From positions 1 to 64,000 of the forward strand of contig LUCM01007277.1 in NCBI GenBank assembly GCA_008360955.1: a stretch of DNA of 64,000 nt, in the 5' to 3' direction. Made by a program: the position numbers and the translations under genes. The stretch is from Fasciolopsis buskii. Lineage: Eukaryota; Platyhelminthes; Trematoda; Plagiorchiida; Fasciolidae. The notes beneath the pieces are model-generated. The model did not search any database, was not told the DNA's origin, and saw only the letters and a program-made list of their open reading frames with translations. Shown piece after piece: positions 24,652 to 36,361 of the stretch. Position 1 is the first letter of the stretch. Every line of letters starts with the position of its first letter.

Positions 24652-24957
24652 TTATAAGACCATATGGGGAAATCCAGTAAGCGGCAGACTTAATTTCTTC
24701 AACTTCGATATAGATGTGTCTGAATAAACATTATCAGCTGGCGATCCGTTGATTAAACTCTTTTTTTTGTCACTGTCATTTAGTACTTCTAATAGGAGGT
24801 TTTTGGATTGTTTAGTTTTATAGTACCTAAAAGGGAGCAGTTCTAGTCCATCCATAACTTGAATAGGATGCAAGCCTGTCCTGTGCAGGGCTTTCCCTTT
24901 TCGCCGTTTACTGGCTAGAAAAATTCCGGGTATCCACCTAGCTGTCATTTGCACCAC
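24652..24957 (-). CDS. Possible terminal exon, unidentified basic protein
   Basis: A 101-codon minus-strand frame without an ATG at its left limit. A pyrimidine-rich run ending ATCTGAG lies just upstream and could be a splice acceptor. The product would be hydrophilic and Lys/Ser-rich, with FLASKRRKGKALHR early and SISKLKKLSLPLTG near the end, like a cytoplasmic tail. No AATAAA follows the stop closely; the tRNA-derived element lies about 80 bases downstream on the same strand. No domain is recognised and chance is a fair alternative. Confidence 0.2.
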   Translation of the reverse strand: MVQMTARWIPGIFLASKRRKGKALHRTGLHPIQVMDGLELLPFRYYKTKQSKNLLLEVLNDSDKKKSLINGSPADNVYSDTSISKLKKLSLPLTGFPHMVL

Positions 24958-27900
24958 TCAGATACAAAAGTAAGTGCTTCTGTTGTGCGCACAAATGTAA
25001 GGATAGTTAAAAAACAACCTTTATTGTGATAGGAAACATGTTTAAGAAATGTATTTCTTAAATCGTTTCATAATTAACTTAGGGACAGAGAAAATAGTTT
25101 TATGTGGAAACGTAAACCTATCGCAAACTGGCAAACAAAGCACTCCAACATGTACGTCCGCGGCAGACAGTTCGTTACAATTTGATAGTTGCATTTGCCT
25201 GTTTCCATTCAGCTTTGGATATCAATTTATTCTGGGTGCCCAATTACTGTCCAATGTCCGGTCTCAAATAGATCAATTAAATTTGGCTAAAATTCCCTAA
25301 CTCACCGGGACTGCTTTGATAGCACATCTACCGCACGGAAAACAACTATGACGATCTGCGTGTGTGTGCTCATGTATTCCCCCAGTAACTATATGCTACT
25401 GGCAAACATATTATGGCGAGTAAGTTGTCTTAGAACAGGTGCATTAAGACAACTCTGTCGGACAAGCGAATTAGAGTAATAAACATTTTTTTCTCCTTAG
25501 GATACTTTATACGAAAAGTCTAATAATCTCAACACACGGTACATCGTCATCAAGAAGAGAAGTCTTTTTCCAAATAACACTCAGAAATAAATGAAATAAG
25601 TCATCAGGTTTCTTAGGGCTCCTTAAATATATTCTATCACTGGATTGGGAACATGTTTTGAATGCGAAAAGCATTCTCGACGTAGCCCATCATGTAGTTA
25701 AATATACGGTTACATGAATAGTTTTGTGTGGCACGAGCAAACATTTGTAGCTGTCGCTCGTATCACTCGATTAAGTTTTGAAAGCCTGTGTAAAACTTGG
25801 TGAAACTCAGAAGAAAACGAATTTAACAACTTGGATACACATCGAAATTTCATGATACAGTGAGAACTGTGCAAATGATGAAAACCGGGTACCAGGGTGA
25901 AAATAAAATGAGCCTAAAAATGCCGAGCGAAGATTGAACAAAAGTTAGGAATTGTTGCGTTATTCTGTATGATCAGGGCAGTAACAGAGGTGACATAATT
26001 TCATCCAGCCTAAGTATTTATGGTGTTAATTGTTTTGCTTCCAACATCCTACGTGGCTTTTCAAAGGTAGCTTGAAAGTATGCAGCCATTCGTGTTTTGT
26101 GTTGTACATTATCAAAATAAGTGAATCAACTTGGTACGAGTAATGAAACGATTCGTTGGATCGCAGAATAATAAGCAGTTTAGTATTTGAAATGTATCGC
26201 ACGTATACAACGAGGAATGATCACACATCCGGTTTAATAATCATTGTTCCAGCGAATTAGACGGTCCTTCTTACTGAAAACTTGACCGCGAAATGCACAT
26301 TTTATTTATTTGTATTCTAATTTGACAAGCTCGTTTAGCGTTGTGTTTCTGCACGGGAGTCTCAAGGGCGCTGAGTTTGTACACAGATCGCGTTAACGAT
26401 TAATGTTTAGAGTGGCCAATCCATACCTGTGTAAGTGGCGTGAACTTCGGGAATAAGAATTAACGTGCTTAGTACTGAAACATGGCCAAACTCTACCAAA
26501 CATTTTTAGGGTCAATTACATTTCCATTCCTGTGCCTGATATTCGTCATTCGCATAGTATGATATTTGTATCCGTTCTCGCTTGTCCCTTGCATCGTTGA
26601 ACTCCAGTCGGTTGTCAGGAAATGGGTTTGCTCCATTCGCATATAGATGGCTGAATTGCCTCAGATAAGTGTGTGGGTTTTACATGACTGTGTGTGACTA
26701 CACTTGACTGATTTCCAGTCGGAATACATCTTTTACGCACAAACCTTAGGTCCTTTAGTCAGCGTTTCATTCGAGAACCATCAAACCCGAATTGCGTGCA
26801 CTTTGGAGCCTATCACGGGTGGACCCAGGTCTGGGGTCCGGCCTTCCCGGCTGGAAGGCGAGTGCATTGCCACAGTGTTATTAGCTATTCTCCAGCTATT
26901 TTAATTGTTCATTATTTTGTTCAGATGTCTTTACTGAAACCCAACAGCACCAGGTCGTTTTGAAGAGAAGCACTGCCTACATTCTGCCCTTACTGGTAAG
27001 GACATACACAGATAGGTAAACCAATTCTTCTGATTGGACTGGATGGCGCTGGGGGTTCAAATGCATCGCTCGCATCCAAACCGTGGATGTGAGTGAGTAT
27101 AGGTTCTCATGATGAAATCAGCTGAAAGCGAAGCTCGAGAGTGTTACCTCGCGAGTGAGATTTTGGCATGCGGCTCATGTGTAGAAGCTGTAGTCCTAGA
27201 CGCAGTCAGGTCCAACATGGTCTCTGGAGTTACCCCACAGTGTGAATTAATTGACTAAAGCCATACACTGGAAAGCCTTCCCAATCAGGTTTTCCATAAG
27301 CGAACAGTGTACGCAGATTTAGGGGTCATTATTCAACGGATATTGGTGCAATGTTCTTACCGAATATACGATTACAACAGAGTTCAAAATGCATCAGTTC
27401 TTCCATTGCGGATACTAAAACCAGGAACATATAAATAGATGTCAATGAATTCCCACGAATGAAATGAAAGCATTCGACGAGATACTAATTTGCAAACAGG
27501 CTCGATTTTAGTGAGTCGTGATTGTGCATTTCTATTCTTACGTAGTGCACATATTTAGGGATCAGAACCAGTTAGGCAAATAGAGAATACGAGAAGATCA
27601 GCGACATGAAACGTGTGATTTGTAAATAAACGAAAACTAAATGAACGTTTCTTGCGTCAGCTATCGTACGGTATTTATCTATGGTGGACGATGGGCGGTC
27701 AGTGGTCCACGGCTTCCATCGAAGTGATGTGAAAGCAAAGGACGAAATGGGATAATTTCCTCTGTGCTGAGGCCAGGACCTTTGGACAAATTAGACTGTG
27801 GATTCCGGGTCTCTTAGCAAAAGATGTACAGTCTGCAGCACATTCGCAGAATCATTGGTTTGTAAGAGGTGTGAAACCGCTGGCCTACTAAAGGTTTAAT

Positions 27901-30065
27901 TTTTCATTACTTGACCGTGAAAGATGGTGCTCACGGACATGTTTCGACTGGGGCTGCTGGCCTCATTTAGTTATCCTAAAAAACGTGCAAGTGAATACAT
28001 GCAAAAGATTGCCGGAGAATTATTGATCTTGTTTGACTTTTCTCACTCTACCTACGTGTCACCCTCAAGGGGAAAGAGGTATGATAGCATTATCCGTCAT
28101 TAATGACAATTTTTAAACTGTATTTCTGTCACATTATCAATCAAATGAGTTGCGTGACAGTTCTCGTCGGAAATCCTCGCAATGTTATACAGTTCCGTTT
28201 CACTTAACATTCGGACATGCTCTCTGCACAATGAACATAAAGCGTTTAGCTAATAAAACGAAGCAAAGTGCAAAATTTTCGCTGTGGTATTCGTAGTGTT
28301 GGTAGCACCGATATAGTCGTATGAAGCGGCACTAACTTCTCATTGGATCATCGCAACGAGTTTAGGATCGGTAAAGCCTATTATCTGACTCTTGTCTGAG
28401 GTGATTTACCTTCACAACTGAAAGTAACTGATCTGATATTCAAAAGTCTAACAATCCATTGGCGATGAATAAATGGGGCCAAATGACACTCGTTGTGGAC
28501 ACCGAGCTTCTAATCAGGATGCTTTAAAAGTTAACACACCGAGCTGCTGTCGCAAAATTATCGGAAAAGTGAACCGTCGGTGGATGGACCAGCTAGTTAA
28601 GAGAGAAGATTCATTCCCTTGCATGTTTAAATTAAATTAATTCGGTAACTGGGCTTACACATGCATTACCCGTTTCACAGTGAATTGAGGAATCGCCCTG
28701 TGGAAATGCTCAGTTTTCATCATAGTGATAAACACGAATGGATGTTTACTGCAATATGAACTGTTGATAAATGTGAATGATCGGACCAGGGATTGTGTTT
28801 GGTCACTGAAAGCCATAACATGAATACATTGGTTTCTCTTTGGTCCGACATGAAGTATAAAACCTTTAGATTCTTGCCGCGGAGAGGGCTGTTGGATCGC
28901 TTTGGGGAACACTGGGCGGAGATAACAGAAGCCAAACTATGATTCTTTGGTGAATCCCTCGAAAGATTTAAGATGTTTGCGGATGATCGAAAATAGAGCG
29001 GTTGCTCATTAATAGTTTCCGCAAACTAAGAATACATCAGGACTTTTAATCGTGTGAAAATTACGCGGAAACAGTAGAGCTAATACGGAGAATGCAGGTT
29101 GGAAACCGCCATATAATTTTAGTGGGCATCGTGGTTTTATGGCGTCACACTGACAGTAAGTAAAACCTTTCGGAATTCGACGAGCACTGTTTTAGTTGAT
29201 GTATGCGTGAAACATTGAGGTCGAGTAATTCAAAGACAATTAATAGTTGTCTGTCATCCTTAAGAGGAAAACAGAATTAACGAAAAATTGCCTGGTAACG
29301 ATATCATCTCCGAAAATCATTAGGAAAATTGATACATTTGAGATTGGTACATAAGAAAGAAAGCAGCAGGGTATCAGTTGCTAAGCTCAACGAGACTATT
29401 TTGAATGATGTTTAGACTATCATATCCCAGATAAAACCCATATTGTCTTAATTCAGATATATTTGCATTTTATATGATTGAACCCAAGCAGTAGTAGGTT
29501 TATTCATATAAATTTAACGGGCTGGAAAATGTTGACGCCTTTCCGATCTAGTTTATCTAAAACAGTAAGGAATACCAATTCCAAAACCAGAAATGGATTT
29601 TACAATCCCAGTTGATATGAGATTTTCAACCGTCGCTGTCTCTACTTTGAACCGAGATGTACGCGTAAAGACGTCTAAGCAAATCGGCCACATTGCCCTA
29701 ACCGTGAGATTTGATCTGCGCACTTTCGTACCGCCACCTAATTAGTTCTGGAATCTGTTAAACATCCGAGAACTGCACTTTAAGAAAAGTTACCTGGTTT
29801 CGTGATTCTCGGTTGACAAGACAAGAATAGACGGATGGGCAACCTCTAGATGCTTTTTCGCAACGGTGCTCTCAAGATCAGCTGCATCTGACACTAAAAT
29901 GAATTATTCAAGACATGCAGCCAACTTACAACAAAATCAACCAGAATCAAAATAACCTAATGTAACAAATGGAGCAAAAGTGATTCCGCCACTTGGGCTG
30001 GACCTGACATCGGGACGTGAGATTGCTTTAGTGATATCATTAACATGGGTATAAAAACCGTCCTC
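24958..30065. other. Non-coding stretch, nothing recognised
   Basis: Frames of 60-85 codons only (for example plus 25049-25300 and minus 28655-28912), none with recognisable motifs. A GC-rich spot at 26810-26870 resembles a decayed SINE body, but no A or B box was found. A B-box-like GGGTTCAAATGC at 27052 stands alone. Confidence 0.5.
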
Positions 30066-30077
30066 TTTATTCTTCTA

Positions 30078-30246
30078 CTAATCACTTCTTTGTTTAGTCA
30101 AAATTTCATTTACTAAGTTGATTCCCATCATAGTCTTCCTAAGGACACCTTCTTTTTTACTGATTCCATGAGAGATCCCAATTTTCAACTTTCTTTTCAA
30201 GTAATCGGATACCAAACCTCCAGTCACAATTGGCAACAGCACATTC
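30078..30246 (-). CDS. Possible terminal exon with adjacent AATAAA, unidentified protein
   Basis: The minus strand has a T-rich tract ending ACACATGCAG (an acceptor-like AG at 30248-30247), then an open frame to TAG at 30080-30078. AATAAA follows at 30071-30066, seven bases beyond the stop. The predicted end of the protein includes NVLLPIVTGGLVSDYL and a basic tail with KRKLKIG and ILTKQRSD. The frame can also be read from an ATG at 30332 (84 codons). Acceptor, frame and poly(A) signal lie in the right order, but each is common by chance and no family is recognised. Confidence 0.25.
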
Positions 30247-33200
30247 CTGCATGTGTTAAAAAAATACGAATCATTTAGATCCTTAAGATAGAACTTCGAG
30301 GTAATCAAAACACCGTGTGATATCCAGCCCATTTAGTTATTTCTATTGTGTACTGCTTCAAGAACGTAGAGTTTAAGTACATTTTATCTCTATCGTTGGA
30401 GTCTGTCCCGTTATTATCTTGTTCACAACGTGGCTCAGGAGTTAATGCCTTCATAGCATCGGAAGTTACACATGCACAGGTTTTGTGCCTGTCAATGAAA
30501 CCTGTGTCTGAGTCATTTGAACTCTAAAAAACCACGCTGATGATACACACATCCAGAGCAATACAATTTTGGGCAAACTGTCTATCATCAACTGACAAAC
30601 TAGCTACGTCTAGCGATTATTCACGTGGTTTAGTACAAGGAAGAAAACATTCCCTTCTGTCTTAAAACTGCTTCTGTTCAGACGGAAATGAGTAAGATAC
30701 TTCAAGTTGTCTGACTCCAGTAACCAGAACCTAGTAGTGCTAACCAAGGGGAGATTAATGGCAGGTGATCAGGTGAGCTCTTGTTTATGCTTAACGGAAT
30801 GTAGCCGGCGTACCGAATGTGCATAATTCATTGAGTTTCACTGGCTGTCTGACTAGTGGCCAAGTTGATAAGGGGTGTTCATCATCTTCCATCAAATGCA
30901 AGGGATCCTGCCCATCATTGTGACTTCTCTGGGCGGAAATGTACAACAAATCCCCTGGTACTCCGGCAAGTGTTTTGATCTAACCGGGGTAAGTAGTAGT
31001 CCACCACCTTGAAGAGCACCCGGGGTTAGACAATGAATGTTCTCACTTGGAAAACTGAAGAGCACAGGCAACGTACAGGTTAGTTCCAGACAATGACTAA
31101 AACATTGTGAGTCAGTCGCGAGACAGTAACGAAAGAGTCCTTCCATTTAGCACTTTATCACTTCCATACAAGACAAACTGGGTGGTTTGCTTACAATTCC
31201 TGCCGTTTTTTATAGTCGTCAGTCTCATTGGTTAGACAGAAGTCACACGGTGTCTCTTTTGTACAGAGAGACTTTATCGAGACTTTAGAGAGAGAGACTT
31301 TAATTACCTTTTTAAGCTTTTCAATAAGTTTCGCAAGCATTTAAAAGAGAAGACACTAGCTAATTATATTATCAAAATATGTGCCTAAAATAGGAAGGGA
31401 ATGCATACGTCGTGGTACCCACAGGTAGGGTGGCACCGGTGTAGATTATAATTCGTTGGTCTTTCCTTTATTCCGGGACATTTTGATTTATATACCGGAG
31501 GATGTTCAAGTGATGTGTTTGGGGTCATATTTAGCCATGGACATGGTAATGTTAATAAATTTATGTTGCGGCTAACTGATAGGTTAGATTTTGTTCACCA
31601 CTGGTCTCGTCTTCAATATTATCTGTTGCGGGATCATTCGAGTTGGGTCTTAATTTCCCGTTTTTGGGGTGCCTGATTTGTACTGATTTTAGTGCCAGCT
31701 CTAAGATTAACACATGTGCAAGGTAGCTTCGATGTCTCTCAACGAAGAATGCGCCAAATGCTAAGAACTTAGAGCACTGCTTTGGATGATCCCCGAATGG
31801 TTTATTTAAGGCTGCATTTCTGCCATCGTTTCACTTCCGTATCAACTGGCCGGTTCATAAAAAAACGTTCACCGTTTAATTCTAGTCTTCAGTTGTTTGT
31901 ATTCCGTCTGGCTTTTTCCATATGCACGTTAAAATGATGTCTTTCTTCCTTTCATTATTTTTAACCAACGAATTAGTTTCTCATGAACCGTGCTAATACC
32001 GGACAGATTTTGCAGGTGTACCTCATAAGTGATAAATAGAAGATAACAAGTGTGCCGACGAGAAAAAACTTTTCAAAGCCCCAGACGCAGGAAGCAAGGC
32101 TGTTAAACACTTACATTGTCAGAAAGCTTGAACAAGCTGGGTGTATAACAAACGATCGAGGATATCGCTCGCATCGTGTGCCCTGCATTTAGGCGGTCTT
32201 CAAAAATAACCAAACCCGGAAACCCGGAGCAGCCCTCTGGGAAAAGGACCAGTTTCATTTTCCATTCTGCTTCTGACTGCTAGTAGAATTGTTAGAATCT
32301 CTAGGAAACTGGGTGGGCTTTTGTCGTCCCTTCCTGGTTTTCGTAAAAAATGTGATCAGTTCAAGTAATTTCTTCCCCTGGTGTTGCACAGCACTTCACT
32401 CATAATCTGCTAGTTGCATCAAGTACTTAAGGAACAACACACATACACAGAAATAGTCGATGAACTATGAACAGACGTGAATTTAATATAAAGTTTTATT
32501 AATCATTTGTCATTTCTTGGGAGCATCTGCAAAGGAAAAGTCACTGTACCTATGATGTCTTCTCTGGTTACTTTGCGAAAAAGGACCAAAAGGAAACAAC
32601 AAAGGAACGATAACAACTGAAGTCAGATTTATGCCCTTAACTTGTAGAGAAAATTTTCAACACGGACGATGATAACGATTGTGACCAGCAAGCGCGTGAA
32701 AGGCTAATGTTGTCCGTAGTTTTATATAATTCGCAGGTTAAGTAGGAGCGAATGCTCAGACCCGCTCTCTCGATGAGATAGGAACCAGAAATGACCGAAC
32801 GTTCGTCGGATTTGGTGTCAACGAAAAGAAAATTCACCGAGTCGGTGTGCTACCTTTCGTTGATTTGTCCCAATGTGATAAACTGGAAGTCTAATCGACT
32901 CTTTAATTTTAGCATGCAAATAATCATGCACATCGGATATATCACCGAATGAACCTCACTTATGGAACGACTTGGTCCGACTAATTTCGCAATACGTTTC
33001 TACATGCATAACGCATTTTGTGTTGCGTAGTCATTTTGTCATACTATCAGGCATGGTCCCCGTTGAGTACAACGCTAACATAAAGATCAAGTTGTGCAAT
33101 TGTTGTCATCTAGTTGTGTAATACATACAGCTTCCTATTACACTGTACGCACTGTCATAATCAGCATTAACCGCGCCTTTGAGACGGACTTACGGTAGGA

Positions 33201-34580
33201 CAGTAAATACATAATTATTTAGGGCCCGTTTGTTACTCAACAGTCTATTCATATATAATCAGACCCCCGGAATTTCATCTCACAATCGAAAACGTGTGAA
33301 CTTTAAAACGGACAGTGGTCTACTTTTCCCTGGTTTGCTGAATAAGCGAATAAGAAGGGTACTTGGGGATCAGGCCCTAGTCTGACAACAACGCTGTGTG
33401 TGTACGTGGTAGATGGATAACTCTATTTTAACTATCGCTTTCATGCATTTGGTCTGGATTGATAATTTTGCCTCTGAACGTCTAACGTACAAGGAGAAGA
33501 ATAGAAAAACTATTCATGCACCAAGGTTCAACTCGATTCAAATTAACTAGAGAAATCATCTAAAAGAATGTAAAATATTAAAATATCAGTTTGTGGTCTA
33601 CCGTGGCAGAGGCTTTTGAGTTCATACGTTACTTTAACGCTAGATGACCCCAAAATGAATGAGATGCAAAATGAGTGGATGTTATGACCCACAGGACTCA
33701 GTTGCAAGGCAAACATCGTACGAATGCATGTATTCCATTTGTGTTTGAGTTCCATCCCCAGCTAGCCTCAGGAATGTTCGCATTGGATCGATTCCGCATT
33801 TTCCAAACCTCACAAACTAAACTTTGTGAACAAATTTCGCTGACCTACATGATACAGCATTCAGCTTAATAATACTCTTACATTGCACTCTTCAGACCCA
33901 TTTCCAAGCTACCACTTCAATTAAAGCAACATTCCCATAGTATATCCTATGGAATTTATCGCGTTACAATGCTTAAAATTAACTACGTATGTGTTCCACA
34001 GCGGCGGAGCTATGTATGTGCGCTGGCTCTAAACTCATTTATCTTACCCTAATAAAGCCAGCACATTGCCTGCCTACGCTACACAAGCGGCCGTGATTTG
34101 ACGCCACATGACGGAATCAAAAGTTGACTTACGGTCTCGTTTTGCCTAACTGGATTTTCCATTCTACATAATATCTGGCCGCCAGTATCAGTTCGAAACG
34201 GCTAAACATTTTCTGTTGTTTGTTATCTCGGAGGGTTACGCGAAAATTCAGAGTTAATTATTTTCAAATCGTTAAGTGACATAAGTCCATTATATCATAA
34301 TGTGACTATCACCGTCAGGTACTTGCGTGTTTGGTTTTACGAAGCATTTCGTCAACTGAAATTGTCGCGAAAGAAGAATAAAAACCAGGAATTTTTAAAG
34401 TTGCACTTTGGGTGTTTCTTCTGAAGACGATGCTCGCGAATTACTGGATTTTGTTGTATCGTGTTGTGCTACACGGCAAATCTTTGGCGGCCAATAAAAG
34501 CTGACACTGCAATTGAAAGCAGATCAGGGAGCTAACATTTTCAGATGGGAAGCAAATCAAAAGTGAAAAAAATGAAGAAA
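30247..34580. other. Non-coding stretch, nothing recognised
   Basis: Short chance-length frames only. Around 31267-31304 there is a small imperfect duplication of GAGACTTTA with an AG run. No other structure was noticed. Confidence 0.5.
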
Positions 34581-34590
34581 CAATGTTTAT

Positions 34591-34905
34591 TCATGAACTG
34601 GAGGACGGATTCTTCTCAAAATGTGATTCTTCATAGCCGGAATCCGTGTAAGTCCTGAAAATGGTGATCAACATGAAAAGGAGAATGAACCAACCGAATA
34701 AGTCAAGAAGTTGAAAAGCAAAAATAGGATGAAGAGAGTCCGGAATAATATTGATGTGCACATCGTAAAGTTTCCTTGAGCTTGGGGCAATTGGAATGGA
34801 AAGAACGAGATTTATTTTAGATAGAACTCGAATAATTGCTCGAAATACTGTGTTAAGTTTGGCCCATATAAATACCGTGGACCAGTAAAGCAAGCAAGTA
34901 AGAAC
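34591..34905 (-). CDS. Possible terminal exon of a membrane protein with overlapping AATAAA
   Basis: The minus-strand frame is open from an acceptor-like site (pyrimidine-rich run ending TCTATAG, exon from 34905) to TGA at 34593-34591. AATAAA starts on the last base of that stop. The predicted residues include a strongly hydrophobic segment of about 25 (HPIFAFQLLDLFGWFILLF and following) and a short polar tail with TDSGYEESHFEKN and a serine run. That is the layout of a C-terminal transmembrane helix plus cytoplasmic tail. There is no ATG at the 5' limit, so upstream exons would be needed. No family is recognised; 104 codons is possible by chance. Confidence 0.3.
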   Translation of the reverse strand, partial: VLTCLLYWSTVFIWAKLNTVFRAIIRVLSKINLVLSIPIAPSSRKLYDVHINIIPDSLHPIFAFQLLDLFGWFILLFMLITIFRTYTDSGYEESHFEKNPSSSS

Positions 34906-35093
34906 CTATAGACGACCAAACGAGTGAAGGACGATTTACTTGACTGCAAGTTGCTTCAATCTAAAAGTGTGGAAAAAGAACTAAAGTAATCTTCCAAATT
35001 GATGAAAAGTACAACTCATTTCAATTCAATGAACTGCCCACCGAGCGTATTGAGAAAACCCAATTTTCAGCTCCTTTTAGTGATTCCAACTAG

Positions 35094-35860
35094 GGTGATA
35101 AACAAATCAGACTAAAATGTTTCTACATCATTCTGAGACGGTTGGAGCAAGCGGATATAATAGATTCGACCACATTCAATCAAATCCGATCTACGGGAAT
35201 CACTATTCCTAGAGTGTACGATTTACTCAAAATAACTAAAAAGGGAGTTCCCTTGAGATCTATTCTCGACATGTGCCATTCGCCGTATCACGCTTTGGCC
35301 AAATGGGTGTCTAGGTTGTTGGAACCTGTCAAACAGAAGATGTCAAGATAGTCTCAAAAACACATCTGAGCTTATCAACTCCATGAATGACTCATATGAA
35401 AGGACGAAAAATGCATTCCTAAGACGCCATCGCCCTTTTTCCAATCGGCTCATGCAAATGTGAAATTAACAACAAGGAAGGAGCTGAACAGTGGATTAAC
35501 CTTCCTAAATGTACCATTAAGTCGTCAAGAAGAGGGTTTATTTCGGCGCTGCGTACACAGGAATACCCCATGGAATGAACAATCCATCCACACTCACAGC
35601 TTTGAACATTTTAGTGTAAGGAGGAACCCAATTAATTGTCTCATAGCCAGGGAAAAAGAATATGCACATAAGACACTATTAAAGCAGAGCTCGTGAATGT
35701 AGCAAGAATACTCATTAGAAATGGCTTCCCAAGTCGATTAACTGATGAGATACTGAAGACAGAAAAGAAAATTCTCAAGAAGGCGGCTTGGGGAGAAAGC
35801 CAGAGACATGGTGGCAGACACAGTAAGAAGAATACTGACGGGATATCAATGAGACATTTT
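35094..35860 (+). pseudogene. Penelope-like reverse transcriptase remnant, palm deleted
   Basis: Frame one (from about 35094 to TAG at 35349) contains ADIIDSTTFNQIRSTG, PRVYDLLKITKKGVPLR and HSPYHALAKW, the fingers/early-palm signature of Penelope-type RTs (canonical GLPKIHK and PLRPI). A shift near 35345 continues with KNTSELINSMND. Sequence then jumps, near 35450, to thumb-type sequence: LTTRKELNSGLTFLNVPLS, VRRNPINCLIAREKEYA and, after another shift near 35690, ILIRNGFPSRLTDEI. The part with the catalytic aspartates (YxDD box) is absent, as is the GIY-YIG domain. Family role: target-primed reverse transcription. This copy is dead and has no recognisable pseudo-LTR next to it. Confidence 0.88.
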
Positions 35861-36028
35861 AGGCAACCAACCGTTGAATTCTGTTCAAATCCCGCTTTGT
35901 GGTGTCAAAGTGGTCGAAACACAAAATTCCCGATTCTGCAATTTTTTCTGTTTATTAATTCGCAAGTTCCTGTAGGACAGTGTATACCGACAGGATCACA
36001 CACGCCTCTCCGAACGCATCTGCGAGCA

Positions 36029-36361
36029 TCACCCCGAATAGTTGCACACTGGAACAATTAAGTAATTTAATAGTACAGTCGTTTCGCACCTACCATGGAC
36101 TAAACACACCGTGAATGTGACGAAAGCTTCCCGTGTCTCGTATAATTCCAAGGTGAACAGTCTAGGTTCGCGAAACGTCATCTGTTGAGCACAGCGGAAG
36201 CTGTGGCGATCCGTCTTTGCAATCCTCCATTGTGCGCTCAAAAACAAATTGTGGTTGACCTTCCACCTACGGCGTTCACCGTCCGTCTCAGCGTAAATCT
36301 TAAACCACAAAACGATTGACCCACCAGGTTCATCTGTATTCGGATTTGCATGTAACATCAT
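36029..36361 (-). CDS. Possible internal exon, unidentified
   Basis: A 110-codon minus-strand frame with an ATG ATG start, higher local G+C than the surroundings, and a mixed, protein-like composition (PNTDEPGGSIVLWFKIYAET near the start, LFTLELYETREAFVTFTV later). An acceptor-like GTGACAG lies just upstream. A strong donor-like CATG|GTAGGT sits inside the frame after the CLVHG codons, which would make an exon of roughly 270 bases. Its phase does not join to the candidate exon at 34591-34905. No family is recognised, so the coding status is open. Confidence 0.25.
   Translation of the reverse strand: MMLHANPNTDEPGGSIVLWFKIYAETDGERRRWKVNHNLFLSAQWRIAKTDRHSFRCAQQMTFREPRLFTLELYETREAFVTFTVCLVHGRCETTVLLNYLIVPVCNYSG

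Noticed and set aside
36095..36361. Splicing of the 36.1-kb frame onto the 34.6-kb candidate last exon
   Set aside because: With the best donor and acceptor the reading phase is lost, so the two cannot be joined without assuming other sites.
18129..36361. Shared ACCTGGTGGGTC on the minus strand at 18.3 and 36.3 kb as a repeat family
   Set aside because: Similarity does not extend beyond about 12-15 bases.
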